Assembly (NCBI GenBank): GCA_002386525.1 | Contig: DGIS01000022.1 | Location: forward strand, 372,001 to 436,000 | Origin: Sphingobacterium sp. UBA4616 | GTDB taxonomy: Bacteria; Bacteroidota; Bacteroidia; Sphingobacteriales; Sphingobacteriaceae | Reading direction: 5' to 3' | DNA: 64,000 bases | Shown here: positions 1 through 9,213 of the stretch, in pieces | Layout: each line of letters opens with the position of its first letter | Position numbering within the stretch: position 1 is the stretch's first letter | Notes under the pieces: model-generated | The model's database searches: none | Seen by the model: only the letters and a program-made list of their open reading frames with translations | What the model was told of the DNA's origin: nothing | Translations under genes and position numbers: made by a program

Positions 1-137
1 CAATGAAGATCAAAGGCCAATGCGTCTGCATTGGCCTTCGTTTTACTATAGATCTGAACGATATGCTGTCCTATTTTTTGAAACTGTCGTGCGAAATGTG
101 TGGCTGCATTTCCGCTTCCTAAGATCACAATGTTCAT
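1..137 (-). CDS. Rossmann-like and DUF2520 domain protein, N-terminal part (cut by window edge)
   Basis: Reading leftwards from the ATG at 137, 45 codons stay open to the window edge. The N-terminus starts MNIVILGSGNAATHFARQF, a classic Rossmann dinucleotide-binding loop (GSGNAA), followed by a helix and a second strand. This resembles the NAD(P)-binding domain of the Rossmann-like/DUF2520 family common in Bacteroidota, whose substrate is unknown. The ATG overlaps the ccmF stop (TAATG), so the two genes are translationally coupled. Only the first 45 residues are visible, so the C-terminal domain is inferred. An 11-bp inverted repeat lies inside the coding sequence at 13-38. Confidence 0.7.
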   Translation of the reverse strand, partial: MNIVILGSGNAATHFARQFQKIGQHIVQIYSKTKANADALAFDLH

Positions 138-2596
138 TATTTCAATGCTTTTCGTTTTTCCTCTTTATTTCTTCTCACAATGGACATGATAAAGCCAATT
201 GTCATGACAATTGTGCCACACCAGAAAAAGTTTATGTAGGGAAATTTAATGGCTTTAAATACGACCCATTTTTTTTCTGGAAGGGGTTTTTGATAAACCA
301 TAATTTCCAGTTTATCTTTGTCGGGCTTAATACCCGTAAATCTGAATTTAAGTCCTTGTTCATTGACATCTTTATTGAAGTCATAAACCCCGCCATCTTT
401 AATGAGGTAGATAGGTTGTACCTCATATTGTTTGTTGTCGGCGGAAAATACTTTTATTTTCAATCCAACCATGACATCACCGGGGCCCTTTGGAATTTTC
501 TCTAGGTGAGCTTCTTTATTTAGACCTTCAATGACATAATAGCCATTACGATAGCGTAGCGTATCGCCGATATTTACTTGATATGTCGCTGGCTCCTCGT
601 AGCCTTCGAAACCAGTTTTGTCTTCTGCCGAAACTTTCGCATGTGTGGCCTGACTTTCAGCTGCCGCAGCAGTAATCAGTGTATAAACATCATGTGTAAT
701 ATAATGTTTGGTCGCTGGCGTGCCAATCAACCCCCCCATTTTTGCATTGTTTTGAGCAAAAGGTTGCAGAACAAATTGCTCCTTTACTTTTCCCGTTTCT
801 TCGTCGATTCGTTCATATTTTATTTTATAAAACGTATTTGGAGCAACGATGCTGTCGCCGATAAAGGTGATTTTGTATTCGCCCATCTGTACCGGTTCAC
901 CCTCGGTCAAGAATAAATTTTCGCCGGGTTTCTCAACTTTGTCAAACCCTGATACAGCGATGTATCCTGTATTGTTAACAGAAATGACCTCGTTGGTTGC
1001 TGCAGCGACCATGGCACCGATCAGCAAAAGTCCGAAACCAATATGCGCTACGGAAGAGCCCGCAAGCTTCCATTTACCTTTGACAGCATCTCCCAATACG
1101 CGGATATTAGCTAAAATACAGAAAATACTTGCGAAGGTGATTAAAATATAGATCAGGTTGGTATAGGTCTTCGTCAAATAAACTACACCAGCGGTTAATA
1201 TAAGAGACACGACCAATGATGCCACAGTAGATGCCAAAAACTTGCGGCTGTCGGTACGTTTATATTTTAAAAATTGCGTAAATCCAGTTAGGATCATAAC
1301 GATAACAGCAAAGCCTGATTGCCATTTGTTATAATGTTGTATCGGATCTAAAGGCGGGGCAACTTTGGTTCCAAAGATCTTGTTAAATACTGGAATTGAT
1401 GTTGAAGCGATGATCTGTGCACAAGCAACAGTTAATACCAAAGCGCCGATAAACATCCAGAATTCTCTTGAATAGATATCCTCATCCTTTTCTGTTATCG
1501 GCATTTCTTTCTTTTTAACTGTCAGAAATACCACCATGATAACTAAAAATACGACATTGAACAAAATCAGTTGTCCGCTCATTCCCAAATCGGTAAAAGA
1601 GTGTACTGAAGTTTCTCCGAGCACACCACTTCGCGTGAGGTAAGAGGCATAAATCACCAGTACAAAGCTGATCATCGCTAAAAAAGTAGCGGTGAAGTAA
1701 GAATGGCCAGAATTTTTGTAAGCGACCATGACGTGTACCGCTGCAATCAACGTAAACCATGGAATAATGGATGCATTTTCTACGGGATCCCAAGCCCAGA
1801 AGCCGCCGAAGTTAAGTGCTTCGTAAGCCCAGAATGAACCCATGATAATACCAGCTCCTAAAATCATCACAGCAAATAGTGCCCAAGGAAGTGCAGCATT
1901 GATCCATTCCTTGTAACGTTTGGTCCAAAGGGCGCCCGTTGCATAAGCAAAAGGAACAATCATAGACGCAAAGCCAAGGAACAGTGTAGGGGGGTGAATT
2001 ACCATCCAGTAGTTCTGCAACAAAGGGTTTAGACCATTACCGTCTTTAAGTAGGGACAAATAGTTTGCTTCCTTTAGGATAGGGAAATCCATTGCATCGC
2101 GCAGGAGGATAAATGGAGAGCTTCCGATGCGTAAACCCAGTAACTCAATCCCAATAATCATCGAGGCTAAAAATGCCTGACACAACATCACGAAGGTCAT
2201 GACGGACGTTTCCCAGCTTTTGGCTTTAAATAGTAATACTGCGCCTAATACGGTTTGCCAGAATGTCCATAGCCAAAAGCTTCCTTCCTGCCCTTCCCAG
2301 AAACTGGAAATGATATAATAGGTCGGTAAGTCTCTCGAAGAGTGTGCAAAAGCGTAATTATATTCAAAATAGTGATTGTAAATAATATAAAATAAAGTTG
2401 CGCCGACAGCTACGACTGAGATAGCATTAACCCAGAATGCGATGCGAGCAATTTTTTTCCATGAAGTTTCTTCAGGAGTTTTGGTCGCGAAAAAATAAGC
2501 GATACAAGATAAAAGTGCGGCACCAAAAGAAAGAACAATAAAGAACTGTCCGATCTGCCCGGGTAGCAGGTGCTCACCAACGTAATTAACGTCCAT
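137..2596 (-). CDS. ccmF: cytochrome c maturation heme lyase CcmF
   Basis: This 819-residue polytopic inner-membrane protein is a CcmF/CcsA-family heme lyase component, which attaches heme to the CXXCH motifs of apocytochromes c on the periplasmic side. Visible signatures are the SSFWEGQEGSFWLW segment (residues 97-110), HPPTL (201-205) and the tryptophan-rich heme-handling motif GGFWAWDPVEN (264-274), all between many hydrophobic helices. A large soluble segment at about residues 560-780 precedes a last membrane helix and a basic tail, matching CcmF architecture. It lies 19 bp downstream of ccmE, which delivers heme to it. The usual CcmF motif begins W-GG; here the first residue is F, a conservative change. 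Confidence 0.93.
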   Translation of the reverse strand: MDVNYVGEHLLPGQIGQFFIVLSFGAALLSCIAYFFATKTPEETSWKKIARIAFWVNAISVVAVGATLFYIIYNHYFEYNYAFAHSSRDLPTYYIISSFWEGQEGSFWLWTFWQTVLGAVLLFKAKSWETSVMTFVMLCQAFLASMIIGIELLGLRIGSSPFILLRDAMDFPILKEANYLSLLKDGNGLNPLLQNYWMVIHPPTLFLGFASMIVPFAYATGALWTKRYKEWINAALPWALFAVMILGAGIIMGSFWAYEALNFGGFWAWDPVENASIIPWFTLIAAVHVMVAYKNSGHSYFTATFLAMISFVLVIYASYLTRSGVLGETSVHSFTDLGMSGQLILFNVVFLVIMVVFLTVKKKEMPITEKDEDIYSREFWMFIGALVLTVACAQIIASTSIPVFNKIFGTKVAPPLDPIQHYNKWQSGFAVIVMILTGFTQFLKYKRTDSRKFLASTVASLVVSLILTAGVVYLTKTYTNLIYILITFASIFCILANIRVLGDAVKGKWKLAGSSVAHIGFGLLLIGAMVAAATNEVISVNNTGYIAVSGFDKVEKPGENLFLTEGEPVQMGEYKITFIGDSIVAPNTFYKIKYERIDEETGKVKEQFVLQPFAQNNAKMGGLIGTPATKHYITHDVYTLITAAAAESQATHAKVSAEDKTGFEGYEEPATYQVNIGDTLRYRNGYYVIEGLNKEAHLEKIPKGPGDVMVGLKIKVFSADNKQYEVQPIYLIKDGGVYDFNKDVNEQGLKFRFTGIKPDKDKLEIMVYQKPLPEKKWVVFKAIKFPYINFFWCGTIVMTIGFIMSIVRRNKEEKRKALK

Positions 2597-2615
2597 TGAA
2601 AATTGATTTTACGAA

Positions 2616-3023
2616 TTAATTATTGAAAGCAGTCGCATTGATCTCGGTAACGACCGATTTATCGTTATATTTTGACGGACATTTCATTAAGATCTTACTT
2701 GCCCTAAACACATTTCCATCCATTTTACCGGTCAATACAATTTGCTCTGAACGTTCAATATCCTGAGGTTTGGCACCCTTAAAAATCACTTCACACTCTG
2801 TACCATCATTGTCGTACATGAAAAACGAGAATCTGTTGGCGTCGGTCTTAGGGTCATAATGAAGCGCTTTTTCCTTATTTAATTGACCTACCACGTACAG
2901 TTCGGTTTTCTTTTCCTTAGCTTCGGTAAATGTCGAATACGTACTTGAATCGGTGTAGATAACAAGTATCATGGCAATGGCGACAGCGATGATAGCGATT
3001 AGAATAATTGAACTCTTTTTCAT
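2616..3023 (-). CDS. ccmE: cytochrome c maturation heme chaperone CcmE, CxxxY type
   Basis: This 135-residue protein has one N-terminal membrane anchor (about residues 5-23) and a small beta-rich OB-fold domain, as in the heme chaperone CcmE that passes heme to CcmF. The covalent heme-binding motif reads CPSKY (C115 to Y119) where proteobacterial CcmE has HxxxY. A cysteine variant of CcmE is known from some bacteria and archaea, so this is likely functional rather than degenerate. It is the first gene of the ccmE-ccmF-DUF2520 run on the minus strand. No ccmABCD genes are in the window. Confidence 0.9.
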   Translation of the reverse strand: MKKSSIILIAIIAVAIAMILVIYTDSSTYSTFTEAKEKKTELYVVGQLNKEKALHYDPKTDANRFSFFMYDNDGTECEVIFKGAKPQDIERSEQIVLTGKMDGNVFRASKILMKCPSKYNDKSVVTEINATAFNN

Positions 3024-3350
3024 TGTATTTACTTATTTATAAGTGTTTGATTCCATCGAAAACATAAATCGTTTCACTCGGTTTCGTTGTTCTTGGTGAC
3101 GATGTTAACTGGGTAAAATATTTAGATTACTTCTTATAAAAATCCCGAATTTCTTACATTTGACACCTAATCGAATGCAAAATTACAAATAGATTCGCTA
3201 AGAAAGGAATAATGCAACTTTTCCATATTATTTATATCTATTCTAAATAGTTTAAATTAGTTTGAAAAATATGATGTATACCAACGCTTTTCAATAATTT
3301 GATGTATGATTTGCTTTTTTGGTTCCAATGATTTCGCATGAATTTTACAA
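3024..3350. other. divergent intergenic region ccmE / lpxR-like
   Basis: This 327-bp A+T-rich gap between divergent genes should hold the promoters of both. Apart from the TAATTTTG box on the minus strand I see only near matches to the -7 consensus on the plus strand (TTAGTTTG near 3257, TAATTTG near 3294), and no ORF or strong hairpin. Confidence 0.5.
3178..3185 (-). promoter_or_regulatory. candidate -7 box for ccmE operon
   Basis: The minus strand reads TAATTTTG, an exact TAnnTTTG Bacteroidota -7 element, about 155 bases before the ccmE start. A good TTTG -33 element at the normal spacing is not evident, so support is limited. Confidence 0.3.
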
Positions 3351-4322
3351 TTGCCTGTTAATATGAGTGTTGGTTTGCGATCCTTAGGGCTCCTGTTGCC
3401 CCTTTTATCTTCGTGTTTTCTTGTGTTTGGGCAGGTGAAATTCCGTAATCAGGAACTTTCCATTCAAAACGATAATGATGTTTACCTCTTGGTGGGGCAG
3501 GATAGGTATTATACGAATGGTATCAATGTCAATTATCGCGTGGCAATACGGAATGGGAGCAACGCGGAGATCTCCAATACTGTATTGGACTTTGAACTTG
3601 GACAACGAATATATAACGGCGTTAGCATGCTGGACTATCGTCGGCAAAATAGGACATATGACCGGCCTTTTGCAGGTTACCTTTATTTGAGTGCAGGTGC
3701 AACCCGATTTCTAAAGGCGGATCAAGTTGTAGAAGTAAAGGTGGAATTTGGGCAAATCGGCTCCAGATCGTATGGTGAAGAAGCACAGAAGTTTATTCAT
3801 CATCTTTTTGGACTGTATGAGGCCACAGGTTGGGAAACGGAGTTGCGCAATGCATTTGGTGTGGATATGCAGGCTAAATATCTTAAAGGAATTTACCGGA
3901 ATGATTCGCAGTCCTTCGATCTTGGCGTGATGGGAAGAGGTGTGCTGGGCATGAACAATACCAATATCGAGGCAGGAATTCCGATACGTGCAGGTAAACT
4001 CAAATCGTACCATGCTTCGACCTTTACCCGTGGACATCTGACGCAGGCCAGAAGTAACAACGAGAAGGAGTGGTTCTTTGTCTATCAGCCTAGTTTGACG
4101 CGGGTTTTTTATAATTCCACTATACAAGGGGGATTGGGGAAAGATGATCCGATTGGTGGATTATATCAGATTGAACCTTGGATGCTCAGTCATCGCTTGG
4201 GATTCAACTGGTCTGACCATAAGGTTAATTACGGCGTTAATTATATTTTCAATTCCAAGGAGCTTAAGTCTGTATTCCATCGACATCAATACGGACAGTT
4301 ATTCTTTGCTTACCGCTTTTAG
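3351..4322 (+). CDS. LpxR-family (DUF2219) outer-membrane lipid A deacylase-like protein
   Basis: This 323-residue protein has a signal peptide (hydrophobic to about residue 26, ending VFGQ) followed by repeated amphipathic strands, consistent with a 12-strand outer-membrane barrel. The start of the mature part, with QNDNDVYLLVGQDRYYTNG, matches the LpxR/DUF2219 family hallmark (an ND-x(n)-D-x-YYTNG pattern). LpxR removes the 3'-acyloxyacyl group of lipid A in the outer leaflet. Many Bacteroidota members are untested, so the reaction is family inference. The most likely start is the second ATG at 3363 (MSVGLRSLG), which gives a cleaner signal peptide. It stands alone, divergent from ccmE. Confidence 0.85.
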   Translation: MPVNMSVGLRSLGLLLPLLSSCFLVFGQVKFRNQELSIQNDNDVYLLVGQDRYYTNGINVNYRVAIRNGSNAEISNTVLDFELGQRIYNGVSMLDYRRQNRTYDRPFAGYLYLSAGATRFLKADQVVEVKVEFGQIGSRSYGEEAQKFIHHLFGLYEATGWETELRNAFGVDMQAKYLKGIYRNDSQSFDLGVMGRGVLGMNNTNIEAGIPIRAGKLKSYHASTFTRGHLTQARSNNEKEWFFVYQPSLTRVFYNSTIQGGLGKDDPIGGLYQIEPWMLSHRLGFNWSDHKVNYGVNYIFNSKELKSVFHRHQYGQLFFAYRF

Positions 4323-4399
4323 TGCATTTGGCAAAGACAATTTCCACTGATATTAACCCATGGACTGACCTTGGACTGAATAACTTGTATTTTCAGGTT

Positions 4400-5659
4400 T
4401 TAAACCTGATTTGCTACTACAGGATCTGCCAATTTTTGTCCGATTAGCCGAGTAGTAAGCATTGCCGCGACCGTATCGCCGGTCGCGTTGAGCATCGTCG
4501 CCAACGGATCTACCAATGTCGCAATGATCATAATTGAAGGAATGACCTCAGTCGGCATTTGATAAACCGATATGATGAGCATCTCACCGATATATCCCCC
4601 GTTTGGAATACCGCCGGCAACGATGCTGACCAACAAGGTGATCCCCACCGCCATGATCATATTGCTTGGTTCAAAGAACTCTTGTCCACTCAACAGCAGC
4701 GCAATGTAAATTTTAAAGATACAGGCGATGGCCGAACCATGTTTATGTAAGGTCGTGCCCAAAGGGATGACGACGCTGGCTACCGTATCGGGTATGCCAA
4801 TTTGTTTCGCTGCCAGTAAGTTGGCCGGCATGGTCGCAAGACTGCTGCAGCTGCTGAGGGCAGTCAGCGAAGGTAAAATATTGTTTTTCCAATAGCGTTT
4901 GACACCTTTGAGCCCAAATGCAAGAAAGGCAAAAACACTAAATACTATGAAGAAGTAGAGTACCCCAAAGATATAATAGAGGCCAATGGGTTTGGCATAG
5001 AAGCCAAACAGCTGTGGGCCAAGGGTACCGACTTGATAGGCAAAGTAAGCGCCGAGACCAATCGGAGCCAGTTTCATGACCATGACCAGTAAATTGCCCA
5101 TGACGGCATTTCCGGAGTTGATGAATTTTCGGAATATATCAGCGGAAGCGCCAGATCTGCGTGTGGCGATGCCTACTAAAAATGAGAATATCACAAAGGC
5201 AAGCATATTCTGCCGGGATAAGAGACTGGAAAATTCACTAACAGTCAGGAATCGAACCATTTTTTCACCCCAGGAATCATGAATGGCTGTATCCATGACA
5301 TTGTTTGCCTGTTCGACGGCGAGCGGAGCGTCTACGGGAAATAGGTAGAGGAAGAATATGGTCGATACTCCTGCAACGACAATACCGAGAACAAATACGA
5401 ATGACATCATGCCAATAATTCTGCCCAACACACTGTCACCTTCAATATTGGCGACAGATGAAGCTATAGCGAAAAAGACCAAGGGTATAACACTGACGAA
5501 GAGCAGATTTAGAAAGATATCCCCAATTGGCTTAAGGTTATCCACAAAATGTGGAAAAAAGATGCCAATTAAACTTCCGATACTGATGCCAAGAAGCAGT
5601 AGTAAGATGCTGCCGTAGTTCTGTATAAAAGTTTTTGCCGAGTATGCCATTAGGTTCAA
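4400..5659 (-). CDS. dicarboxylate/amino acid:cation symporter (DAACS family)
   Basis: This 419-residue polytopic protein of the GltP/DctA/GLT fold imports C4-dicarboxylates or acidic amino acids with Na+ or H+. Visible family features are the N-terminal scaffold helices, the serine-rich re-entrant hairpin 1 segment (TALSSCSSLATMPANL), the hairpin 2 region (VSIVAGGIPNGGYIGE) and the substrate-site helix containing DPLATMLNATGDTVAA. In characterised members the NxTGD-type residues of that last motif contact substrate and cation. Length is normal for the family. Specificity between glutamate, aspartate and succinate cannot be settled from sequence. It is a single gene, convergent with the lpxR-like gene and divergent from mnmD. 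Confidence 0.9.
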   Translation of the reverse strand: MNLMAYSAKTFIQNYGSILLLLLGISIGSLIGIFFPHFVDNLKPIGDIFLNLLFVSVIPLVFFAIASSVANIEGDSVLGRIIGMMSFVFVLGIVVAGVSTIFFLYLFPVDAPLAVEQANNVMDTAIHDSWGEKMVRFLTVSEFSSLLSRQNMLAFVIFSFLVGIATRRSGASADIFRKFINSGNAVMGNLLVMVMKLAPIGLGAYFAYQVGTLGPQLFGFYAKPIGLYYIFGVLYFFIVFSVFAFLAFGLKGVKRYWKNNILPSLTALSSCSSLATMPANLLAAKQIGIPDTVASVVIPLGTTLHKHGSAIACIFKIYIALLLSGQEFFEPSNMIMAVGITLLVSIVAGGIPNGGYIGEMLIISVYQMPTEVIPSIMIIATLVDPLATMLNATGDTVAAMLTTRLIGQKLADPVVANQV

Positions 5660-5759
5660 TGATTGTTTCGTGTTTACGGCGCTAAAATAATCTTTTTATC
5701 CATTATTTTCATTTTACGCTTTGATAAAGATTAATCGGAGTTTATTCGAACTGGCTTTT

Positions 5760-5767
5760 TATCTTTG
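5760..5767 (+). promoter_or_regulatory. candidate -7 box for mnmD
   Basis: TATCTTTG matches TAnnTTTG exactly, about 147 bases before the chosen mnmD start. I see no good -33 TTTG at 19-base spacing, so this is tentative. Confidence 0.35.
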
Positions 5768-5913
5768 AACGAATCTTCTGATAGCATACCGTCGCGGTTG
5801 CAGGGAGAAAGGTGGAGTATGGAGGCGTTTTGTGTCGAGTGTGGCCGAAGATTCATGAAGACCTTATTGATGTCTTGTTGGGGGAGGGAGATAAGGTTAT
5901 TAGATTTTTAATA

Positions 5914-6594
5914 ATGAGTATGAGAAAAATGAATTTTGTAACGACCGGAGATGGCTCGAAGACATTGTACAATGCCGAGATCGGCGAATGTTATCATTCA
6001 ACGCATGGGGCCGTACAGGAAAGTAAGCATGTTTTTATCAAAACAGGTTTGGATCATTATGTGCAAAAGACAGGGGCTTCGGATGTTGCTATCCTGGAAG
6101 TAGGATTTGGTACAGGACTTAACTTTCTTCAGACAGCCGATTTCATTCGGGACAGGCCATTTCAGATAGACTATGTCGGAATTGAAGGTTTCCCTTTGCC
6201 ACTTACGACCATTGCCGAGACAGGATATAACGAGACCGTGAATCCAACAGTGTGGTCAGCTTACCTGAATTGCTATGAAGCGGCATTGCAGCAGGAGTTG
6301 CAAGTTCATGAACGTTTACGACTCACTATTGCTCATACTTTATTGATGGATTTTCAAACAGAAAAACAATTTGACGTCGTGTATTTTGATGCTTTTGCTG
6401 CCATACATCAGCCCGAAATGTGGAACGATGCGGCATTAGCACATGTCGCGCAGTTTGTTAAACCTGGGGGAGTCTTTGTGACTTATGCGATTACGGGTAA
6501 TCTTAAACGTAGTATGAAATCTTTGGGCTTTTCTATTGAGAAGGCTCCCGGCGCACCTGGAAAAAGGGAAATGTTACGGGCGACAAAGCTTTAA
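5914..6594 (+). CDS. mnmD: tRNA 5-(aminomethyl)-2-thiouridine methyltransferase MnmD
   Basis: This stand-alone MnmD protein of 226 residues would use S-adenosylmethionine to methylate the aminomethyl group of the wobble uridine (final step to mnm5s2U) in certain tRNAs. The SAM-binding loop EVGFGTGLNFLQT and the motif DVVYFDAFAAIHQPEMW are clear signatures of the MnmC N-terminal (DUF752) family. The oxidoreductase half found in the bifunctional MnmC is absent, as in other Bacteroidota. The frame is open upstream to a GTG at 5812, but residues before MSMRKMNF look non-conserved, so I chose the ATG at 5914; MRKMNF at 5920 is also possible. Confidence 0.88.
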   Translation: MSMRKMNFVTTGDGSKTLYNAEIGECYHSTHGAVQESKHVFIKTGLDHYVQKTGASDVAILEVGFGTGLNFLQTADFIRDRPFQIDYVGIEGFPLPLTTIAETGYNETVNPTVWSAYLNCYEAALQQELQVHERLRLTIAHTLLMDFQTEKQFDVVYFDAFAAIHQPEMWNDAALAHVAQFVKPGGVFVTYAITGNLKRSMKSLGFSIEKAPGAPGKREMLRATKL

Positions 6595-6730
6595 GATTCT
6601 TACTGTCCTATATGTCTATGGGAGAAAGAGAATATAAATTAGTATGCACGCACTAGGGCGGTTGGAATGAGCAATAGCATGTCGGTGACAGGTGATAGCA
6701 ATAACTAGTTGGGTAGAAATAAAAATCAAA

Positions 6731-8395
6731 ATGAGAATAGCACAGATCTTAGCTAAACAGAGTGAAACTAAGCTTACACAAGCTAAAAAACTCATCGTTC
6801 GTGAATTGGAAGAAGTTGAGGTAAAAGGAAATTTTGTGGCTTATGTAGATGAGGGGGAGGAATCTTATGATATTAATGTCCAGTTGGATAAAGAAGTTGT
6901 TGTCGGTCATTCTTGCGACTGTGGGCGTAGGGATAGTTATTGTATACATCAGATCGCCATACTTCTGATGCTCTCGTCAGAAAAGGAGAGCCCTTCAGCT
7001 ACGAAAAAAAGCAGTAAGCCAGCCAAGGGAAAGAAGGTGAAGGAAAGTGAACAACTACTACTCATGTTAGAACAGGAAGTGTTAGCCTCCTGGCTGTTGG
7101 AGCTTTTCAAATCCAATAAAGATATTGAATTACAGTTTCTGATGAAATTCGGGAAAAATAAGCAGGAATATAAAGAGACAGATGTCGCTAAGATTTTAAA
7201 AGATACTGTTGTTTCAGTAGTAGGCAAGCGGAAGAAGATAGAAGCGTCAGAAGTTAAAAAAATAGTACAATTATGGGAAAAGGCACTTGAGCCTTTTTGG
7301 GAGTATTTAGCCTTGAATATAGGAAATGAAAAGATCATCCATCTGTTGTCGGCAGTCTACAATACTGTTTTAGATCTTGAATATAGCGTTTTCTATACCG
7401 GTACGCGTTTTAGAAAGTTTATTGAAACCGGAAATTTGAAAATTGCTGGAATCATTGCTCATGTTGATTCTGACATACAGTGGGTCGCATTGACCAATGC
7501 GTATTGGGATAAAATGTGGGCGGCGGAAAACGCACAGGGGGGTATGTTGGAGTTGTTTATACAGATCTATGAAAGTTCTTCCATAGAACGGAAACGTTTA
7601 CTGGCCGACAAAATAAAAGATCTGATCATCTCCCTGTTAGAAGGGCGCTATCACATGTCCGTAGCGGTTGATAGCTTCTTTTTAGATGTATTGCTTGAGA
7701 ATAATATGTTTGACGACAGTGCTGATTATTTTGTACCCCGCCAATGGGAAGCTAAGTATAATTTGAAATTAATAGAAGCAATAAGAGGTCATGATCCCAA
7801 CAAAGCGATTGATTATTGCAACAGGGTGATCGCTGGCAATGTAAATTCAACTTATAATGATCCTTTTTTGGAGATTTTAGAGGACATATACGCGAATAGT
7901 GGAGATTTTAGCAAGCTTGCCTCTATTAAAATGGAAAAATTTTCAAGTGCTCCTAATATTGTTGATTACGTTTTTATCATGGATCATTCCAACGATGAGA
8001 AGCTCAATAAGAAATTTAGGACGAGGACATTGAGTATGCTTCGCAATAATATGGAATATGCAGGGTATGATGAGCTGTATTTCAGGATATTGGAATATGA
8101 AAAGAATTATAAAAAAATGCTTGAGGTGATAGATTATCGTGTTCGTCCTTCTGTACTGCTGAAATTTTGGAAATATCTTTATGCCCACGATAAGCTAAGA
8201 TTCTTGCGTGCTATCGCAGCTAATGTACAGATTGATTATCGTACGGATCCATCCGCACTTGAACAACTGATTCTCAAGATAACCGATAATTATGAAAGCG
8301 ATGTCATTAAGATATTGTTCAAGCCAGACGCGTGGTCGAGCCATCAACGAACTTTTAAGGCAATGGTCTATAGTAGATTGGAGAGTCTGAAATAA
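6731..8395 (+). CDS. SWIM zinc-finger domain protein of unknown function
   Basis: This protein of about 554 residues carries an N-terminal SWIM zinc finger, with C62-x-C64-x6-C71-x-H73 (counted from the ATG at 6731) fitting the CxCx(n)CxH pattern. SWIM domains bind nucleic acid or protein. A lysine-rich linker follows (SATKKSSKPAKGKKVKESEQ), and then a long alpha-helical region without a recognised catalytic motif, possibly helical repeats. Bacterial SWIM proteins of this layout are uncharacterised. The open frame starts at 6692, but MRIAQILAKQ at 6731 looks like the true N-terminus. It is monocistronic and ends before a strong hairpin terminator. Confidence 0.75.
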   Translation: MRIAQILAKQSETKLTQAKKLIVRELEEVEVKGNFVAYVDEGEESYDINVQLDKEVVVGHSCDCGRRDSYCIHQIAILLMLSSEKESPSATKKSSKPAKGKKVKESEQLLLMLEQEVLASWLLELFKSNKDIELQFLMKFGKNKQEYKETDVAKILKDTVVSVVGKRKKIEASEVKKIVQLWEKALEPFWEYLALNIGNEKIIHLLSAVYNTVLDLEYSVFYTGTRFRKFIETGNLKIAGIIAHVDSDIQWVALTNAYWDKMWAAENAQGGMLELFIQIYESSSIERKRLLADKIKDLIISLLEGRYHMSVAVDSFFLDVLLENNMFDDSADYFVPRQWEAKYNLKLIEAIRGHDPNKAIDYCNRVIAGNVNSTYNDPFLEILEDIYANSGDFSKLASIKMEKFSSAPNIVDYVFIMDHSNDEKLNKKFRTRTLSMLRNNMEYAGYDELYFRILEYEKNYKKMLEVIDYRVRPSVLLKFWKYLYAHDKLRFLRAIAANVQIDYRTDPSALEQLILKITDNYESDVIKILFKPDAWSSHQRTFKAMVYSRLESLK

Positions 8396-8496
8396 TATTT
8401 ATTTCTAAACTTTTTAATCAGGCTGAAATTGTTTAGCAATTAATTTTCATCGATCTCTAAAGTATATGCGGTAAATATGTGGGTTATTTATCGCAA

Positions 8497-8531
8497 AAAA
8501 GCGGAGAATAAACTGCTTATTCTCCGCTTTT
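8497..8531. terminator. bidirectional intrinsic terminator
   Basis: A perfect 11-bp stem (gcggagaataa / ttattctccgc) with a 5-base loop is flanked by AAAA on the left and TTTT on the right. It can terminate the SWIM gene on the plus strand and the XRE gene on the minus strand. Confidence 0.85.
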
Positions 8532-8603
8532 CATAAACTTCGTGGATTTATATCATTAATTCCGTCTGATAACATTCCATATCAAATCGCTTTAGATAAT
8601 GGA

Positions 8604-9020
8604 TTATTTATTCTTTAGCAGCCTTTCTAAATACTCCACCTTAGCTTTTTCGGCTTCTAAAAGGCGTTCGTAGAGCCTTTTATTTTCTTCATATGCTTCG
8701 ATGAGTTTATCAAGCGGATTAAAGTTCGGATGTATATTTATTGCATTTAGTGTAGATGTGTCGTGGCTTGTAAAAGTGTTATTTATAATATTAAACACTG
8801 CTTCTTCATCAAAATTCTCAATGGCTTCAGGCGTAACACCTAATGCTTCCGCTACCTGAGCCAATAGACTTACTTCTATCTCAGGACTACGCTCCATATT
8901 GGATACAGCTTGTTGGCTTACACCCAATTCGAATGCTAAAGCCTCTTGTTTCATTCCCCTAAGTTCGCGGATACGACAGATTTTTCTTCCTATATGGTTT
9001 GTTGCGCTGGTTGTACTCAT
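8604..9020 (-). CDS. XRE-family helix-turn-helix regulator with C-terminal coiled coil
   Basis: This 138-residue protein has an N-terminal HTH_3 domain (about residues 8-65), with RELRGMKQEALAFELGVSQQ as the first helices and recognition helix and SLLAQVAEALGVTP closing the fold. A C-terminal helix (EAYEENKRLYERLLEAEKAK region) probably forms a dimerising coiled coil. This layout is common for small Bacteroidota regulators, with unknown targets. I start it at the ATG at 9020 (MSTTSATNHIG); the open frame extends to 9104 but the extra residues resemble no conserved sequence. It sits at the edge of the decayed region 9214-11044 and could have regulated the genes there. Confidence 0.82.
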   Translation of the reverse strand: MSTTSATNHIGRKICRIRELRGMKQEALAFELGVSQQAVSNMERSPEIEVSLLAQVAEALGVTPEAIENFDEEAVFNIINNTFTSHDTSTLNAINIHPNFNPLDKLIEAYEENKRLYERLLEAEKAKVEYLERLLKNK

Positions 9021-9025
9021 AAATC

Positions 9026-9033
9026 CAAAGTTA
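9026..9033 (-). promoter_or_regulatory. candidate -7 box immediately before the XRE gene
   Basis: TAACTTTG on the minus strand fits TAnnTTTG and ends only 5 bases before the chosen ATG at 9020, which would give a leaderless or nearly leaderless mRNA. No good -33 box is visible. Confidence 0.3.
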
Positions 9034-9213
9034 GCAAATATTAAGTGTTTAAGATACGAAATATCTTTAGATGGTACAAAACAAGAAATCCTAGTGTGAT
9101 ACAAACTATGCTAGGTATTTTACAAGTGGTTTTGGTTCGGTACGTAGATAGAGATGTGTTTATTTGTGCAAATCAAAATAGACTTGATATGAAGAAGAAA
9201 GGTAACGGTAGAC

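Noticed and set aside
20..505. 161-codon plus-strand ORF
   Set aside because: Antisense to the well supported ccmF and DUF2520 genes; composition is that of a reverse-complement shadow.
9089..9115. Imperfect dyad cctag...ctagg as XRE operator
   Set aside because: Only 5-bp arms with a 17-base spacer; easily due to chance.
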